Below are positions 49,305 to 58,700 of a DNA stretch of 64,000 nt, in pieces. The position numbers were made by a program, and so were the translations under genes. The notes beneath the pieces were generated by a model. That model had not been told where the DNA came from. It saw nothing but the letters and a program-made list of their open reading frames with translations, and did no database searches. The first letter of the stretch is position 1, and the number at the start of each line of letters is the position of its first letter. The DNA is from Anaerofilum faecale (GTDB lineage: Bacteria > Bacillota > Clostridia > Oscillospirales > Ruminococcaceae), in the NCBI GenBank assembly GCA_019114265.1, contig DXFV01000043.1, positions 1-64,000 of the forward strand, read 5' to 3'.

Positions 49305-50195
49305 GCGGCGGTATTGCAGAGGTGTGCAGCCGGTTGTCTCCCGGAATATTTTTCCGAAATAGCTGGCATTTCCCATCCCGCAGGCAGCCCCCACTTCGGT
49401 GATGGAGATGCTGGTTTCCGCCAGCAGCCGGCAGGCTGCCTGGATGCGGTAGCTCCGGATATAGTCTACCGGCGTCATTTTCAAATAATTTTGAAAAATC
49501 CGGTAGCACTCCCTCTCGCTCACATAGGCCGCTTCGGCAAGTTCCGGAATGGTGATTTTTTCAGCATAATGCTCATGGATATAGACCATCATGCCTTTCA
49601 CCTTATTGGCCGCTCTGTCGTCGGTCTGCGGTCTCTCTTTCAGCAGGGGCGTGCACATCTGAAACAGCTGTATCCAGATCCGCGACAGCGCTTCCCGGAC
49701 GCGGAGCTCATATCCCACCTCTTTCTCCGACAGCAAAAACGCATCCCGGATGGATGCGATCACAGCGGCCTGCTCCGGGTCGTTTGGATACAGCGCAATG
49801 AGTTCGATCCGGGAATCCGTCACGATCGGGGAAATATACGTTTGCTCGATCCGGCTTCCGTGGCTCCCGGCCAACAGCTGCGGATCAAAAATATGCAGCA
49901 GCTGTATATTTTTCTCGCTGCGCTTTTGAATCTGCGTTTTGTGCAGGACGTTTGCGTTCACCATTCCGGCCGAACCGGCGGGAAATACCAGCGTTTCGTG
50001 CGGCGTATAGTATTTCAGCTCGCCGCTCTCCATGTAAAACAGTTCCACGGCGTTGTGCCAATGCCAAGGAACCAGAAGCTCACGGTAAAAATCCAGCTCT
50101 GCCCGGGAAGCTATATAGGGGAAATCCGGCGTGTCATAGGGGAGCTTTTCCTCCTTGCTGCCAACCTGGAATTCAATGCTGCGGGTGATCCTCAT
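49278..50195 (-). CDS. AraC-family transcriptional regulator
   Basis: A 305-aa regulator with an N-terminal cupin (LLVPWHWHNAVELFYMESGE near 41-60, HKTQIQKRSEKNIQLLHIF) and two C-terminal HTH motifs (IPELAEAAYVSERECYRIFQ and ITEVGAACGMGNASYFGKIF). The cupin suggests a small sugar-like effector. GCAGGAGGTGCTTGT precedes the ATG. Its last codons carry the direct repeats that precede the 79-aa gene, making local control likely. Confidence 0.9.
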   Translation of the reverse strand: MRITRSIEFQVGSKEEKLPYDTPDFPYIASRAELDFYRELLVPWHWHNAVELFYMESGELKYYTPHETLVFPAGSAGMVNANVLHKTQIQKRSEKNIQLLHIFDPQLLAGSHGSRIEQTYISPIVTDSRIELIALYPNDPEQAAVIASIRDAFLLSEKEVGYELRVREALSRIWIQLFQMCTPLLKERPQTDDRAANKVKGMMVYIHEHYAEKITIPELAEAAYVSERECYRIFQNYLKMTPVDYIRSYRIQAACRLLAETSISITEVGAACGMGNASYFGKIFRETTGCTPLQYRRKWQDTNMK

Positions 50196-50379
50196 ACAAG
50201 CACCTCCTGCTTTGCATTGTATCATACAATCAAAGAAAATGCACTGGAAAGCAAAACGGGGGCATGGGATCTTCCGGCGCGCCGCCAAATGAGGGCATGC
50301 AGAAATCACCTCCATTCATCAATCGTCTATCCTTGTCATACATCGTCATTTTTTGTCATCCGGCATAGCGCTGCCCTGG
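50196..50379. other. Upstream region of the AraC-type gene
   Basis: No gene is visible. It presumably holds the promoter of the AraC-type gene, which I cannot place with confidence. Confidence 0.4.
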
Positions 50380-50523
50380 CAGGACTGGGGATATGAAGTC
50401 TGTGCGCTGTGCGTCAACGGGCAGGAGGTCCTGGACCGGCTGGAAGAGTGCCGCCCCGACGTGGTGCTTTCGGACATACGGATGCCGGGCATCGACGGCG
50501 TGGAACTGATGCAGCGCGCCGCC
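50380..50523 (+). pseudogene. Response-regulator receiver fragment
   Basis: About 48 codons read GYEVCALCVNGQEVLDRLEE, then CRPDVVLSDIRMPGIDGVEL. This is the middle of a receiver domain of the YesN type, including the phosphoacceptor Asp in LSDIRMPG. The N-terminal DD pocket and all that follows MQRA are missing, so it is debris from a deleted two-component gene. Confidence 0.75.
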
Positions 50524-50524
50524 G

Positions 50525-50614
50525 ACCGTCTACTATGTGACCGAAAAGGCGGCAGCGGCCACCGTGGAATCTTCCCGCAAAAAAGCCCTGGACGCGCTGC
50601 GGGATCTGGTGTGA
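50525..50614 (+). pseudogene. C-terminal fragment of an unidentified gene
   Basis: A shifted frame reads TVYYVTEKAAAATVESSRKK, then ALDALRDLV and a stop. It looks like a genuine protein C-terminus fused by deletion to the receiver fragment. The parent gene is not recognised. Confidence 0.4.
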
Positions 50615-50640
50615 CAAAAAATTTTGCCGCAAAAAAGAAC

Positions 50641-50673
50641 AGCGCTCCGCACAGAAGTTCTGTGCGGAGCGCT
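50641..50673. terminator. Terminator between debris and GHL6 gene
   Basis: A perfect 14-bp stem: 50641-50654 with 50660-50673. A T/A-rich flank on both sides allows either direction; it lies about 85 bp beyond the stop of the minus-strand carbohydrate operon. Confidence 0.85.
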
Positions 50674-50756
50674 GTTTGCCTGTCCGGGGGAGCCTTTCCT
50701 CTTACAGGGCCGCTGGCACACCGACAAAAGCTGCCGCCTGCGCCCTCTGTCCCCTC

Positions 50757-52772
50757 TCACTGTGCAGAATATTCCAACACAAGTACCGTGTGCATTGTAA
50801 ATTCCGGCACCGTGAGCGTCACTCCATCGCCCTTCTGCACAAAGGGCAGTTCTTTTTCCTGCGGGAAGGCGGTGACCCGAACTACCGTTTCCGGAATGCG
50901 AAGCTCCACCTTTGTATCATACTGCGGAACGAGATCTTCGATCACGTCCACCGATCCCCGATGCTGCGGCGCCCCATACAACAGGTGCAGGCAGTATCGC
51001 TCTCTGTCCGGCTGTTTGCCAAACGATATCCGCCCCGCACTGGGCAAGCTCACTTTCACCACGGGCTGCGGGCAGACCAGCTTCAGCAAAGCCTCGAAAT
51101 ACCGTCGGTGGTACTCGGAGCCGAACCGCTTGTAGATCGTGCCCAGCGGATGCGCGGCATACACGGCGTTCCCTCTTCGGACGGCGGCGGGCCGGCGCGG
51201 TGCATCCGGGTCATACGGCGTGTTTTTGTGTCCGCAGTAGTGGCCATAGGTGCGGTTGAAATATGGCGGCACCACATCGGCCAGCACTTCGCATGCGCCG
51301 GGGCGCGCTTCCACACGCATGGCAGGGCAGTACATAAGGAACGGCGAACGCAGGATGCCTCCCAGCTCCCGCTCATGGATCTGCAGATAATCCATATCCG
51401 CCTGTGCCGGCCCGAGCACACAGCAGCCGATATCGGCCAGCAGCCCGTCCTCCTGCCGGATGCTGTCTCCCAGCACCAACAGAGCGCCGCCTTCGGCGGC
51501 ATATTTCCGCAGCCGCGCGGCCTCTTCGACGTTCAACACCGCTCCCTCCGGCACGAGCACCGCGGCATACCGGGCGAACTCTGCGCCGGGCAGCAACACA
51601 TCAAATTCCATATGTGCATCCAGCAGCGCCTTGGCGGTACCTTCGTTTGCCTCCTGGCTGCAGGAAAGATACAGTCCCAGACTGGCTGCCGGTTCCATCC
51701 CAAAGCAATACGGTTCGATTCGTTCTGCATAGCGATAGGCGGCGCCGATGATACGGTAGGTTTCCGGATCCATTTTCCCAAGCGGATGGAGCTGGTCTCC
51801 GATGGAGCAGCGCGCTCCAAACGCCATCATCGCCGCCACCTCATAGCACAGCGCCTGCGGAGCCTTAAAGCCCCCGAACTCCCCCCATGCCATGTGGAAT
51901 TTGCCCGTCATGCCCAGATACTGTTTTCCGGTTTTTGCAAAATACTTGGCGCGCAGCGGCATCTTGTCATACCCGCCCCACGCTGTGGGCAGATCTTCCA
52001 GCTCAAAGTGCGTTTGATTGGCGTGGTATTCCGGTTTGGAGATTTCTGCGCCGCCGTTGAAAAACACGCTGGCGTTTGGATGTGTCTGCGCCACGATGCG
52101 CCGGCAGTTCTCCATAAAACAGTTGTGCTTTTCTATGAAATACCGCTTTGCATCGGCCTCGTTGTCCGGGCAGAGCCCCATCGCCTGCATTCCTGCCCGG
52201 CACTCGTCGCAGCAGCAGCTCTCCTCAAAAAAGCAGATATCGTAAAACAGGCCGTCCACCTGTTTATAGCGCTCGCAGATCTCCCGGGTGATGGCATAGA
52301 TGTGCTCCGCGTAGCTGCCGTCGTTGAGGCACAGGTTCATCCAGGACGCCTCCGGCTTCGGTTGTTCGGGCGCTGCGTTCGGATCAAACCCTTCCACCGG
52401 CGAACAGCTCCCGTCCGGACGGCGCGACCACCATTCCGGATGCCGCTGCGCGTCCAGCGCCGACCAGCCCGCGGTTATGTAAATCGGCGCTTTCACTCCG
52501 ATCTCATGTGCGGCATCCAGCATCGCACCCAACAAATCGAAATCGAGCTGCGGGTGCATCGTGCCCACTTTGGTTGGATAATAACAGTAGCCGTGGTGGC
52601 ATTTGGCGAATACGGTGATGCTGGATACGTTCCCCGCCCGCAGTGCCTGCTGAAAATCCTCTTTGCTGAACCGGGTGCCCACACCCTTGATAAGCCCCGA
52701 AGTGTGGAAATCCAGATGCACCTGGCGCGCCGGCAGTTCAAACTTCGGCTGAGACAGTTTCGTTCTGCACAT
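50757..52772 (-). CDS. GHL6-type putative glycoside hydrolase
   Basis: A 671-aa cytosolic protein (no signal peptide). The N-terminal barrel part, SSITVFAKCHHGYCYYPTKV and IGVKAPIYITAGWSALDAQR, followed by QVDGLFYDICFFEESCCCDE, corresponds to the 'hypothetical glycosyl hydrolase 6' (GHL6) family. The middle part (about 350-520, EFARYAAVLVPEGAVLNVEE, GGALLVLGDS) looks like a beta-galactosidase trimerisation/GATase-like domain, and the C-terminus is beta-rich. Catalytic residues are not established for me; the acidic FYDICF region is a candidate. The start overlaps the GH94 gene by 35 bp, so the two are translated together. Confidence 0.75.
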   Translation of the reverse strand: MCRTKLSQPKFELPARQVHLDFHTSGLIKGVGTRFSKEDFQQALRAGNVSSITVFAKCHHGYCYYPTKVGTMHPQLDFDLLGAMLDAAHEIGVKAPIYITAGWSALDAQRHPEWWSRRPDGSCSPVEGFDPNAAPEQPKPEASWMNLCLNDGSYAEHIYAITREICERYKQVDGLFYDICFFEESCCCDECRAGMQAMGLCPDNEADAKRYFIEKHNCFMENCRRIVAQTHPNASVFFNGGAEISKPEYHANQTHFELEDLPTAWGGYDKMPLRAKYFAKTGKQYLGMTGKFHMAWGEFGGFKAPQALCYEVAAMMAFGARCSIGDQLHPLGKMDPETYRIIGAAYRYAERIEPYCFGMEPAASLGLYLSCSQEANEGTAKALLDAHMEFDVLLPGAEFARYAAVLVPEGAVLNVEEAARLRKYAAEGGALLVLGDSIRQEDGLLADIGCCVLGPAQADMDYLQIHERELGGILRSPFLMYCPAMRVEARPGACEVLADVVPPYFNRTYGHYCGHKNTPYDPDAPRRPAAVRRGNAVYAAHPLGTIYKRFGSEYHRRYFEALLKLVCPQPVVKVSLPSAGRISFGKQPDRERYCLHLLYGAPQHRGSVDVIEDLVPQYDTKVELRIPETVVRVTAFPQEKELPFVQKGDGVTLTVPEFTMHTVLVLEYSAQ

Positions 52773-55029
52773 ACTCTTTTCGTCCTTCCCTGTGTGGAAT
52801 GAATCGGTTTTCCCCGTTTTTCAGCGTGAGCCGATACCTGCATCCGCGGAAAACGCGCGTGACCTGTACGCTTTCCCACTCCGGCGGCAGGCAGGGGCAC
52901 AGTTCCAGGCCGTCCCAGCGGGCGCGCACACCCAGGATATGCTGTGTGAAAGCGATATACATCCATGCCGATGTCCCTGTGAGCCAGCTTACATTTGCCA
53001 GGCCAAATTTGTCGCTCTCCGGCCCAAAAATGTTGGAGCTGTACACATACGGCTCGGCTTTGTAGCGCCATTCCCCCGCCTTCGCCTGCGCGTTCATCGG
53101 AAGCAGCTGGCTGTAATATTTCCATGCGTTTTTGCCCCGGCCCAGCATACACTCCGCAATAACCGCCCATGCATTGGCATGGCAGAACACCGAACCGTTT
53201 TCCCCGCATCCTTTGTTGTAGTAGGTCAGCGGATCCTCCGCTGTGGGGTAATCCACCATAGCCGGATGGATCTTTTTGATGCCGAGCGGTGTGTCCAGAT
53301 ACTGTTTTACGCTGTCCATGGCCTGCACCGCACGCGATTGCGGCGCCATGCCGGAAATCACCGCCCATGTCTGCGCATTGAGCCATATTTTTGCCTGCGG
53401 TTCTTTTTCAACGCCCAAAAAGCGACCGTCATCCATCGTGGCCCTGGCATACCAGCGGCCGTCCCAGGCGATCTGGTTCACCGTTTCCCGCATCGCCTCA
53501 TACTGCGCGGCATACTCGTTTTCCTCGCCCAGCAGCCCGGCCAGTTCCTCCATCTGCCGCAGAGCGGCCCCCAGCATAAAAGCAACCATCACGCTCTCGC
53601 CCCTGCCTTCACGGCATACCTTATAGAGCATATCGTTCCAGTCGCTGTGCAGCATCAGAGGCAGGCCGTGGCTTCCAATGTTATCATATACAAATGCGAT
53701 GGACTGTTTCAGGTGTTCCCACACCGTCGCTTCGCCGCCGTCGTACCAGGCGATCTTCCGGCGCAGATAGTCGAGTTTTCCCTCCTCCATCACCAGCGCA
53801 TACACCGCCATCACCGCCCAGAGGTGATTGTCGCTGTGGATGCGCGCCACCGGTTCATACCCCTCCACAGGGAAAAAGTAATGATTCGTATGCCCGTCGG
53901 CGTATTGCTGCCCCAGCAAGAGGTCCAGCTTTTCCTCCGCGCGCTGCGTGTCGAACGGGATCATTGCCAAAACATCCTGCGCGGTGTCTCGGAATCCCAC
54001 GCCGCGGAACGTTCCCGTGGCATAATAGGAAATGTTTCGTGAAAACTGGAAATTGCGCTCTGCCTGGTATGGATTCCAGATATTTGCCATCGTCATGGCA
54101 TTTTCATCGGGCACCGCACAGCAAAAATGGCCGAAATAGTCATCCCACTGTTCCCGCAGCGCCCACAGAGAAGCCTGCGCAAAGCCCGGTTCCCGGCAGT
54201 GTGCAACCGAGTGCAGAATCTCTTCCCGCGTCATACCGGTACCGAGGAAAATATTGATTTCGCGTTCCTCTCCGGCGCGCAGGGAAACCGGGATCTCAAA
54301 TGCAAAGCAGGGGTCGCCGCCGGCCAGGCAGGAGTTGCTGCAGCATCCGCGCTCCACCGCCTGCGGATTTTCTTCGCTGCGGTAGCTGCCCACAAATTCG
54401 TCGCGGTCGCAGTCGAAGGCTTTGATCTGTGCATCCGAAGCAAAGTATACCAGCGGAGTTTCATCCGGCCGGGGCTGCATTTCCACGCCGTATTTATACA
54501 CGAGGATATCGCCCATATTGCTCACCGAAAGCTGATGCTTGTTATAGCACTGCCAGCTCAATTCGCGGATGAATTCCATCATGCCAAGCTCCACATAGGG
54601 AAAGAGCGTGATGTGTTTATCCGTGTCTGCGCGCAGTTTCAGATTCCATATCAGGCAGTTCTCATACCGGCCCACAAAATAGGTCGCCTCGGCGCGCAGG
54701 CCGCCGCGCCGCGCCTCAAAGCGCGTATAACCCATTCCGTGGGTAGAGCGCCACTGTTCCGGCTTTGTGGGGCAGGGTTCGTTCGTTGGCGTCCAGACGT
54801 CTTTTCCGTCTCTGATATAAGTATAAAAGCCGCTTCGGTCTGTTGGAAGGTGAAAAAAGCGGTAGTGGTTGATACGCCATATCTGCGGAGATTTATAAAA
54901 TGCCACTCCGCCGCCGCAATGGGATATCATGGTGTGGAACACACCGTTGGACAGATAGTTCATCCATGGGGTCGGCGTGTTGTACCGGTCAAACGTGATC
55001 TCTCTGCGTGCATTGTCGAATGTGTACAT
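52738..55029 (-). CDS. GH94-type glycoside phosphorylase
   Basis: A 763-aa protein resembling cellobiose/chitobiose phosphorylases. The N-terminal beta-sandwich begins EITFDRYNTPTPWMNYLSNG; the (alpha/alpha)6 barrel contains NPYQAERNFQFSRNISYYAT, FRGVGFRDTAQDVLAMIPFD and the catalytic-acid region MLHSDWNDMLYK at 459-470, where GH94 enzymes have GDWND. YNKGCGENGSVFCHANAWAV provides the phosphate-site-like His/Gly block. No signal peptide. It would cleave a beta-disaccharide with phosphate, conserving energy; the sugar is unknown. ATG follows GGAAAGG. Confidence 0.85.
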   Translation of the reverse strand: MYTFDNARREITFDRYNTPTPWMNYLSNGVFHTMISHCGGGVAFYKSPQIWRINHYRFFHLPTDRSGFYTYIRDGKDVWTPTNEPCPTKPEQWRSTHGMGYTRFEARRGGLRAEATYFVGRYENCLIWNLKLRADTDKHITLFPYVELGMMEFIRELSWQCYNKHQLSVSNMGDILVYKYGVEMQPRPDETPLVYFASDAQIKAFDCDRDEFVGSYRSEENPQAVERGCCSNSCLAGGDPCFAFEIPVSLRAGEEREINIFLGTGMTREEILHSVAHCREPGFAQASLWALREQWDDYFGHFCCAVPDENAMTMANIWNPYQAERNFQFSRNISYYATGTFRGVGFRDTAQDVLAMIPFDTQRAEEKLDLLLGQQYADGHTNHYFFPVEGYEPVARIHSDNHLWAVMAVYALVMEEGKLDYLRRKIAWYDGGEATVWEHLKQSIAFVYDNIGSHGLPLMLHSDWNDMLYKVCREGRGESVMVAFMLGAALRQMEELAGLLGEENEYAAQYEAMRETVNQIAWDGRWYARATMDDGRFLGVEKEPQAKIWLNAQTWAVISGMAPQSRAVQAMDSVKQYLDTPLGIKKIHPAMVDYPTAEDPLTYYNKGCGENGSVFCHANAWAVIAECMLGRGKNAWKYYSQLLPMNAQAKAGEWRYKAEPYVYSSNIFGPESDKFGLANVSWLTGTSAWMYIAFTQHILGVRARWDGLELCPCLPPEWESVQVTRVFRGCRYRLTLKNGENRFIPHREGRKEYVQNETVSAEV

Positions 55030-55045
55030 GGTCTTTCCTTTCCGC

Positions 55046-55684
55046 TCATTCCAGCATTTCGCGCACCACCCTCGCGGCGGCTTTTCCCAGCGCCGCATGC
55101 CCGGCCCTGTCCAGATGCAGGCCCTCCCTGGCGCTTGGCCCGGTCACGGTCGCCGCATCCAAAAAACCGCAGCCGTATTCCCTGGCAAGCTGCTCATAAT
55201 GCGCCGCCAGGTTTCTGGATTTCCGCGCGGACGATGCATCGATAAAGTCGTGCACTCCGGTATCCTGGATGTGGGTTGGCGAGATCAGCAGCATCTTGGG
55301 CGGCCTGCGCGTGTCCCACCAGTACGGATTCAGCGCATTCTGGATCAGCAGTTCCATCCCGCGGCGGATATCCGCTTCCGAAGCGCGGTATGTGTTCTTC
55401 ATATCGTTGGTTCCCAGCAAAAACACAAGAAGTTCCATCGGCTGGTGGCTCTGCACGATGGGAGCCAGCAGGGACAACCCGCTTCGCCCGGGAGCGGCAG
55501 GGTCTTCCAGCGTAGTGGTGCGGCCGCCCAGCCCCTCCTCGAGCACATTCCAGCCTGCCCCCAGCTGAGCCTGCAGCACGCCGCCCCAACGTTCTTCCCG
55601 CGCAAAGCGCATATCCTCCCGGCAGGTAAAATCGGGATTGAACCCCCAGGTGTTGGAATCTCCATACAACAGAATCGTTTTCAT
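55046..55684 (-). CDS. SGNH/GDSL esterase
   Basis: A 212-aa hydrolase with all four blocks: LLYGDSNTWG (Ser at 10), the Gly of EGLGGRTT, FLLGTNDMKN (91-94), and the DRAGH block near 193-197 carrying the Asp/His pair. No signal peptide, so it probably removes acetyl groups from imported sugars. It lies 16 bp before the GH94 gene and about 50 bp after the beta-helix gene. Confidence 0.9.
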   Translation of the reverse strand: MKTILLYGDSNTWGFNPDFTCREDMRFAREERWGGVLQAQLGAGWNVLEEGLGGRTTTLEDPAAPGRSGLSLLAPIVQSHQPMELLVFLLGTNDMKNTYRASEADIRRGMELLIQNALNPYWWDTRRPPKMLLISPTHIQDTGVHDFIDASSARKSRNLAAHYEQLAREYGCGFLDAATVTGPSAREGLHLDRAGHAALGKAAARVVREMLE

Positions 55685-55698
55685 CTCATATTCTCCTT

Positions 55699-55729
55699 AA
55701 AAGGCAGGGATGCTCTGCGCACCCCTGCC
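55699..55729 (-). terminator. Weak terminator after the beta-helix gene
   Basis: GGCAGGG (55703-55709) pairs with 55723-55729, followed by only four T residues on the minus strand; partial read-through into the esterase gene is likely. Confidence 0.55.
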
Positions 55730-55736
55730 CTTCTTT

Positions 55737-58700
55737 TTACTCTTTATTGCGCGCTTTCGTCTGTTGATAGATCAGCAAGCCCGACAGGAACAGGCATGCA
55801 GCCACCATCGCAGCAAGCATTCCGTGAGGGAACGGGTCTCCTGTCTGCGGTCTGGTCGCGCTTGTCGAACCGGAACTGCCGGCTTCACTCGAGCTGTCCG
55901 AACTGCTGGAGCTGCTCGAACTGCCGGAGCTGCTCGAACTGCCGGAACTGCTCGAACTGCCGGAACTGCTCGAACTGCTGGAGTCGTCGGGATCCGGATC
56001 TGTCCCGCCCGTCTCGGGTGCAGCCAGCGTCATCGTGCCGCTTCCCTGGTTGTAAAAGTTCAGATATCCCGCTTCTGTAAAGGGATCGGTCTGATCCAGC
56101 CACGACATGATGCGCTGCCCGTTGATCTCCACAACAACACGCATGCCGCCGTTTTCGGGGATGGCGCCCATTTTGAAGTCAAAATACTCACCGTCCTGTA
56201 CCAGGCCGTTGTTCTCCACAACAACCTGGTTGGCGCCGCCGCCGCCATTTCCCCATTTCTGCAGTTCGAACTGGCTTTCCTTGATTACAAGGTGATACAG
56301 ACCGTTGTCGCTCCATGCATAATTCAGGGGGCGGGTGCTGGAAACGCCCACACCATACCATTCCGCATCCTTGAAATCCAGCTTCATGCGCAGATGGAAC
56401 AGCGAACCGTTTTCATATGGCGCGGCGCTGGCCAGTGTTTTCATTGTCTCCAGCACAACCTGATGATCCGCAAAGAGAGGTTCACCGTCCGTTGTCCAGG
56501 CAGTTTCGTCCGCAAGCGCATCCGTCAAATCCAGCACCGGATATTCCGTGCCCGCAGACACCGTGATGGTGCAGCTTGCGCTGATAGCGGGATAGCCTTT
56601 CACCGCCGCGGTGATCACGGCACTGCCATTCTTGATCCCCAGCACACTGCCTGTGCTGCTCACTGTTGCAACAGACGGATCGCTGGATGTCCATTCCACC
56701 TCCTGCACCTTTGCATTGAAGGGCAGCACGGTGGCGGCAAGCTGAAGGGCGTCCTTTTCGCTGAGCGTTGCGCTCCTGTTGTTCAGGGCAACGCGCTGAG
56801 GCTCGGCCGTATTCTGCCGGGGCAGTTCCTTTTCCATCAGGCCCACATCGTCCACATATACAGCATTGGAACCGTCGCTCGTCTTTTCAAAATAGATCTG
56901 GATTTCCGTCTGGTCTGCGGCAGTTGTATATTCCACCTGGTGGCGCGTCCACACGCCTCCCGCCGATTCCGGCACAACCACGCTGTCGCCGCCGTCCACA
57001 CCGAGTGTCAGCTGCTCGCCCGGCTCAACCTTGGCCCACGCAGTGAGCGTGTACGCCGTATCCGGCTGCACGGAAATCGTTTTGGACAGTTTGCCGCGGC
57101 TGCTGGCTGCGGTTTCGTCCTGTTCCCCTGCGGGTTCCTGCCCGTTTGCTTCCGGGGCGGGCGCGCGCTCCGATCCGGCTGCGGCTTCGATCTCCGGCGC
57201 CGGCTCTTCCTGCGTGCCGGCCGTGGCTGGCGTGACCTTTACGTTATCGTAGCGCAGCCTGCCTGTGCCGTCGCCCAGATACTGCCCCACGCCGATTTTG
57301 CCCGCTGCAGGGGATGCGTCCTCGGCTTCCACCTGCAGTTCTCCGTTTACATACCACTTCAGGCTTTCGCCTTCCATTTCGATGCGGATCTCATACTGCT
57401 CTCCAGGAACCATCTCCACCGAGCCTGGGGCTGCGTTCAGGCGCTGGTAGCTGGTGCCCACACGCCGCGCAATCTCATAGGTCGCGCCCATACCCGTGCG
57501 CCAGGGAGCGTACGAGAAGAAAAGATACGATTCCGAAGACATATACCGCGCCACCATGCCCAGCTCCTGGGAACTGGTGTCCGGGTTCAGGATCTCCAGG
57601 GTCGCTTCATACACTGCATCCTGGTAATTTTCGCCCGTATACAGAACGCGGCACTCATTCGCTGTGTAGGGAGCGCTTCCCAGCTCCAGCGCGCCGTCTT
57701 TGACCTCAAACTGCGTGGTGGTAAACGCATCGCTGCTCCAGGCGCTCAGATCCCCGCTGGAAAAATCCTCGAACAGGGGCTCTGCCTGTACCGGCTTGTC
57801 GCTGCCTGTCAGCTTCGCGCTTCCATAACCCGTGCGCGTATAGCCGTTATCCATCTGGATGGGGTCGTGCCCGGCGCCCGGCGTTGCCTTTGTCACCGGG
57901 CCGCGGATCGTCCATCCTGCAAGCCCGCTGGTCTCGAATCCGGCGTTCTCCACCAGATTTGCATAGCGCGGCTGCGCCACCGGGGAGGGCACCTGCGGCA
58001 TAGCCGGCGGCGTGTCCAGGCTGCATCCTGCCGTCCAATACCCGGCTCCATATTCATATGCGCCCAGATCCGGGCCGGCGCCGACATATCCGTCGTTAAC
58101 GCCCGGGATGACCTCCGCCATGTCGATGGCGGGAGACTCGGCTGTCAGGGAGTATTCATGGGCCGCCGCGTCCGTAAAACCGGGGTCCGCCCCCTTCAGG
58201 TTGCCGTACGCGATAGTTTCCGGCTTAAGGCCAATGTTTCCAACCACCAGGTTGTTCACCACACGGCCTCCCCATGTGTCCTCTTTGAACACCCAGGCGA
58301 AATCCTGGTTGATGTTCCCGATCAGGGTGTTGTTATACGCCGCGATATAGTTGCTGGGCACATTGAGCTGGAGCGCCGTGCCTGCATTCCACACAACGTT
58401 GTGATGTATCAGCCAGTTGCTGGTGCCGTTGTCCAGGTAGATGCCGGATTTGCTGCCCGACGAATCATTGTCGTGGAACCAGTTGTAGCAGATTTCCGTT
58501 CCGCCGCCGTCTGTGGCAACTGTGTAGAATACGCCCAGATCGGCACAGATCATCCCGCTGTGGGAAAAATCGTTGTATTCAATTTTGCAGCCCTGGCCGG
58601 ATTGGAAGATGATAATATCCCGACCGGTGTTGTAGGCGGTGTTGTGGCTGATGACATTTCCGTCGCCGCTGATGTTGATGCACGCCCCATAGCTGCCGAT

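Noticed and set aside
50353..51135. A 260-codon plus-strand ORF starting with a receiver-like stretch
   Set aside because: Only the first 57 codons are receiver-like; the remainder is antisense to the GHL6 gene.
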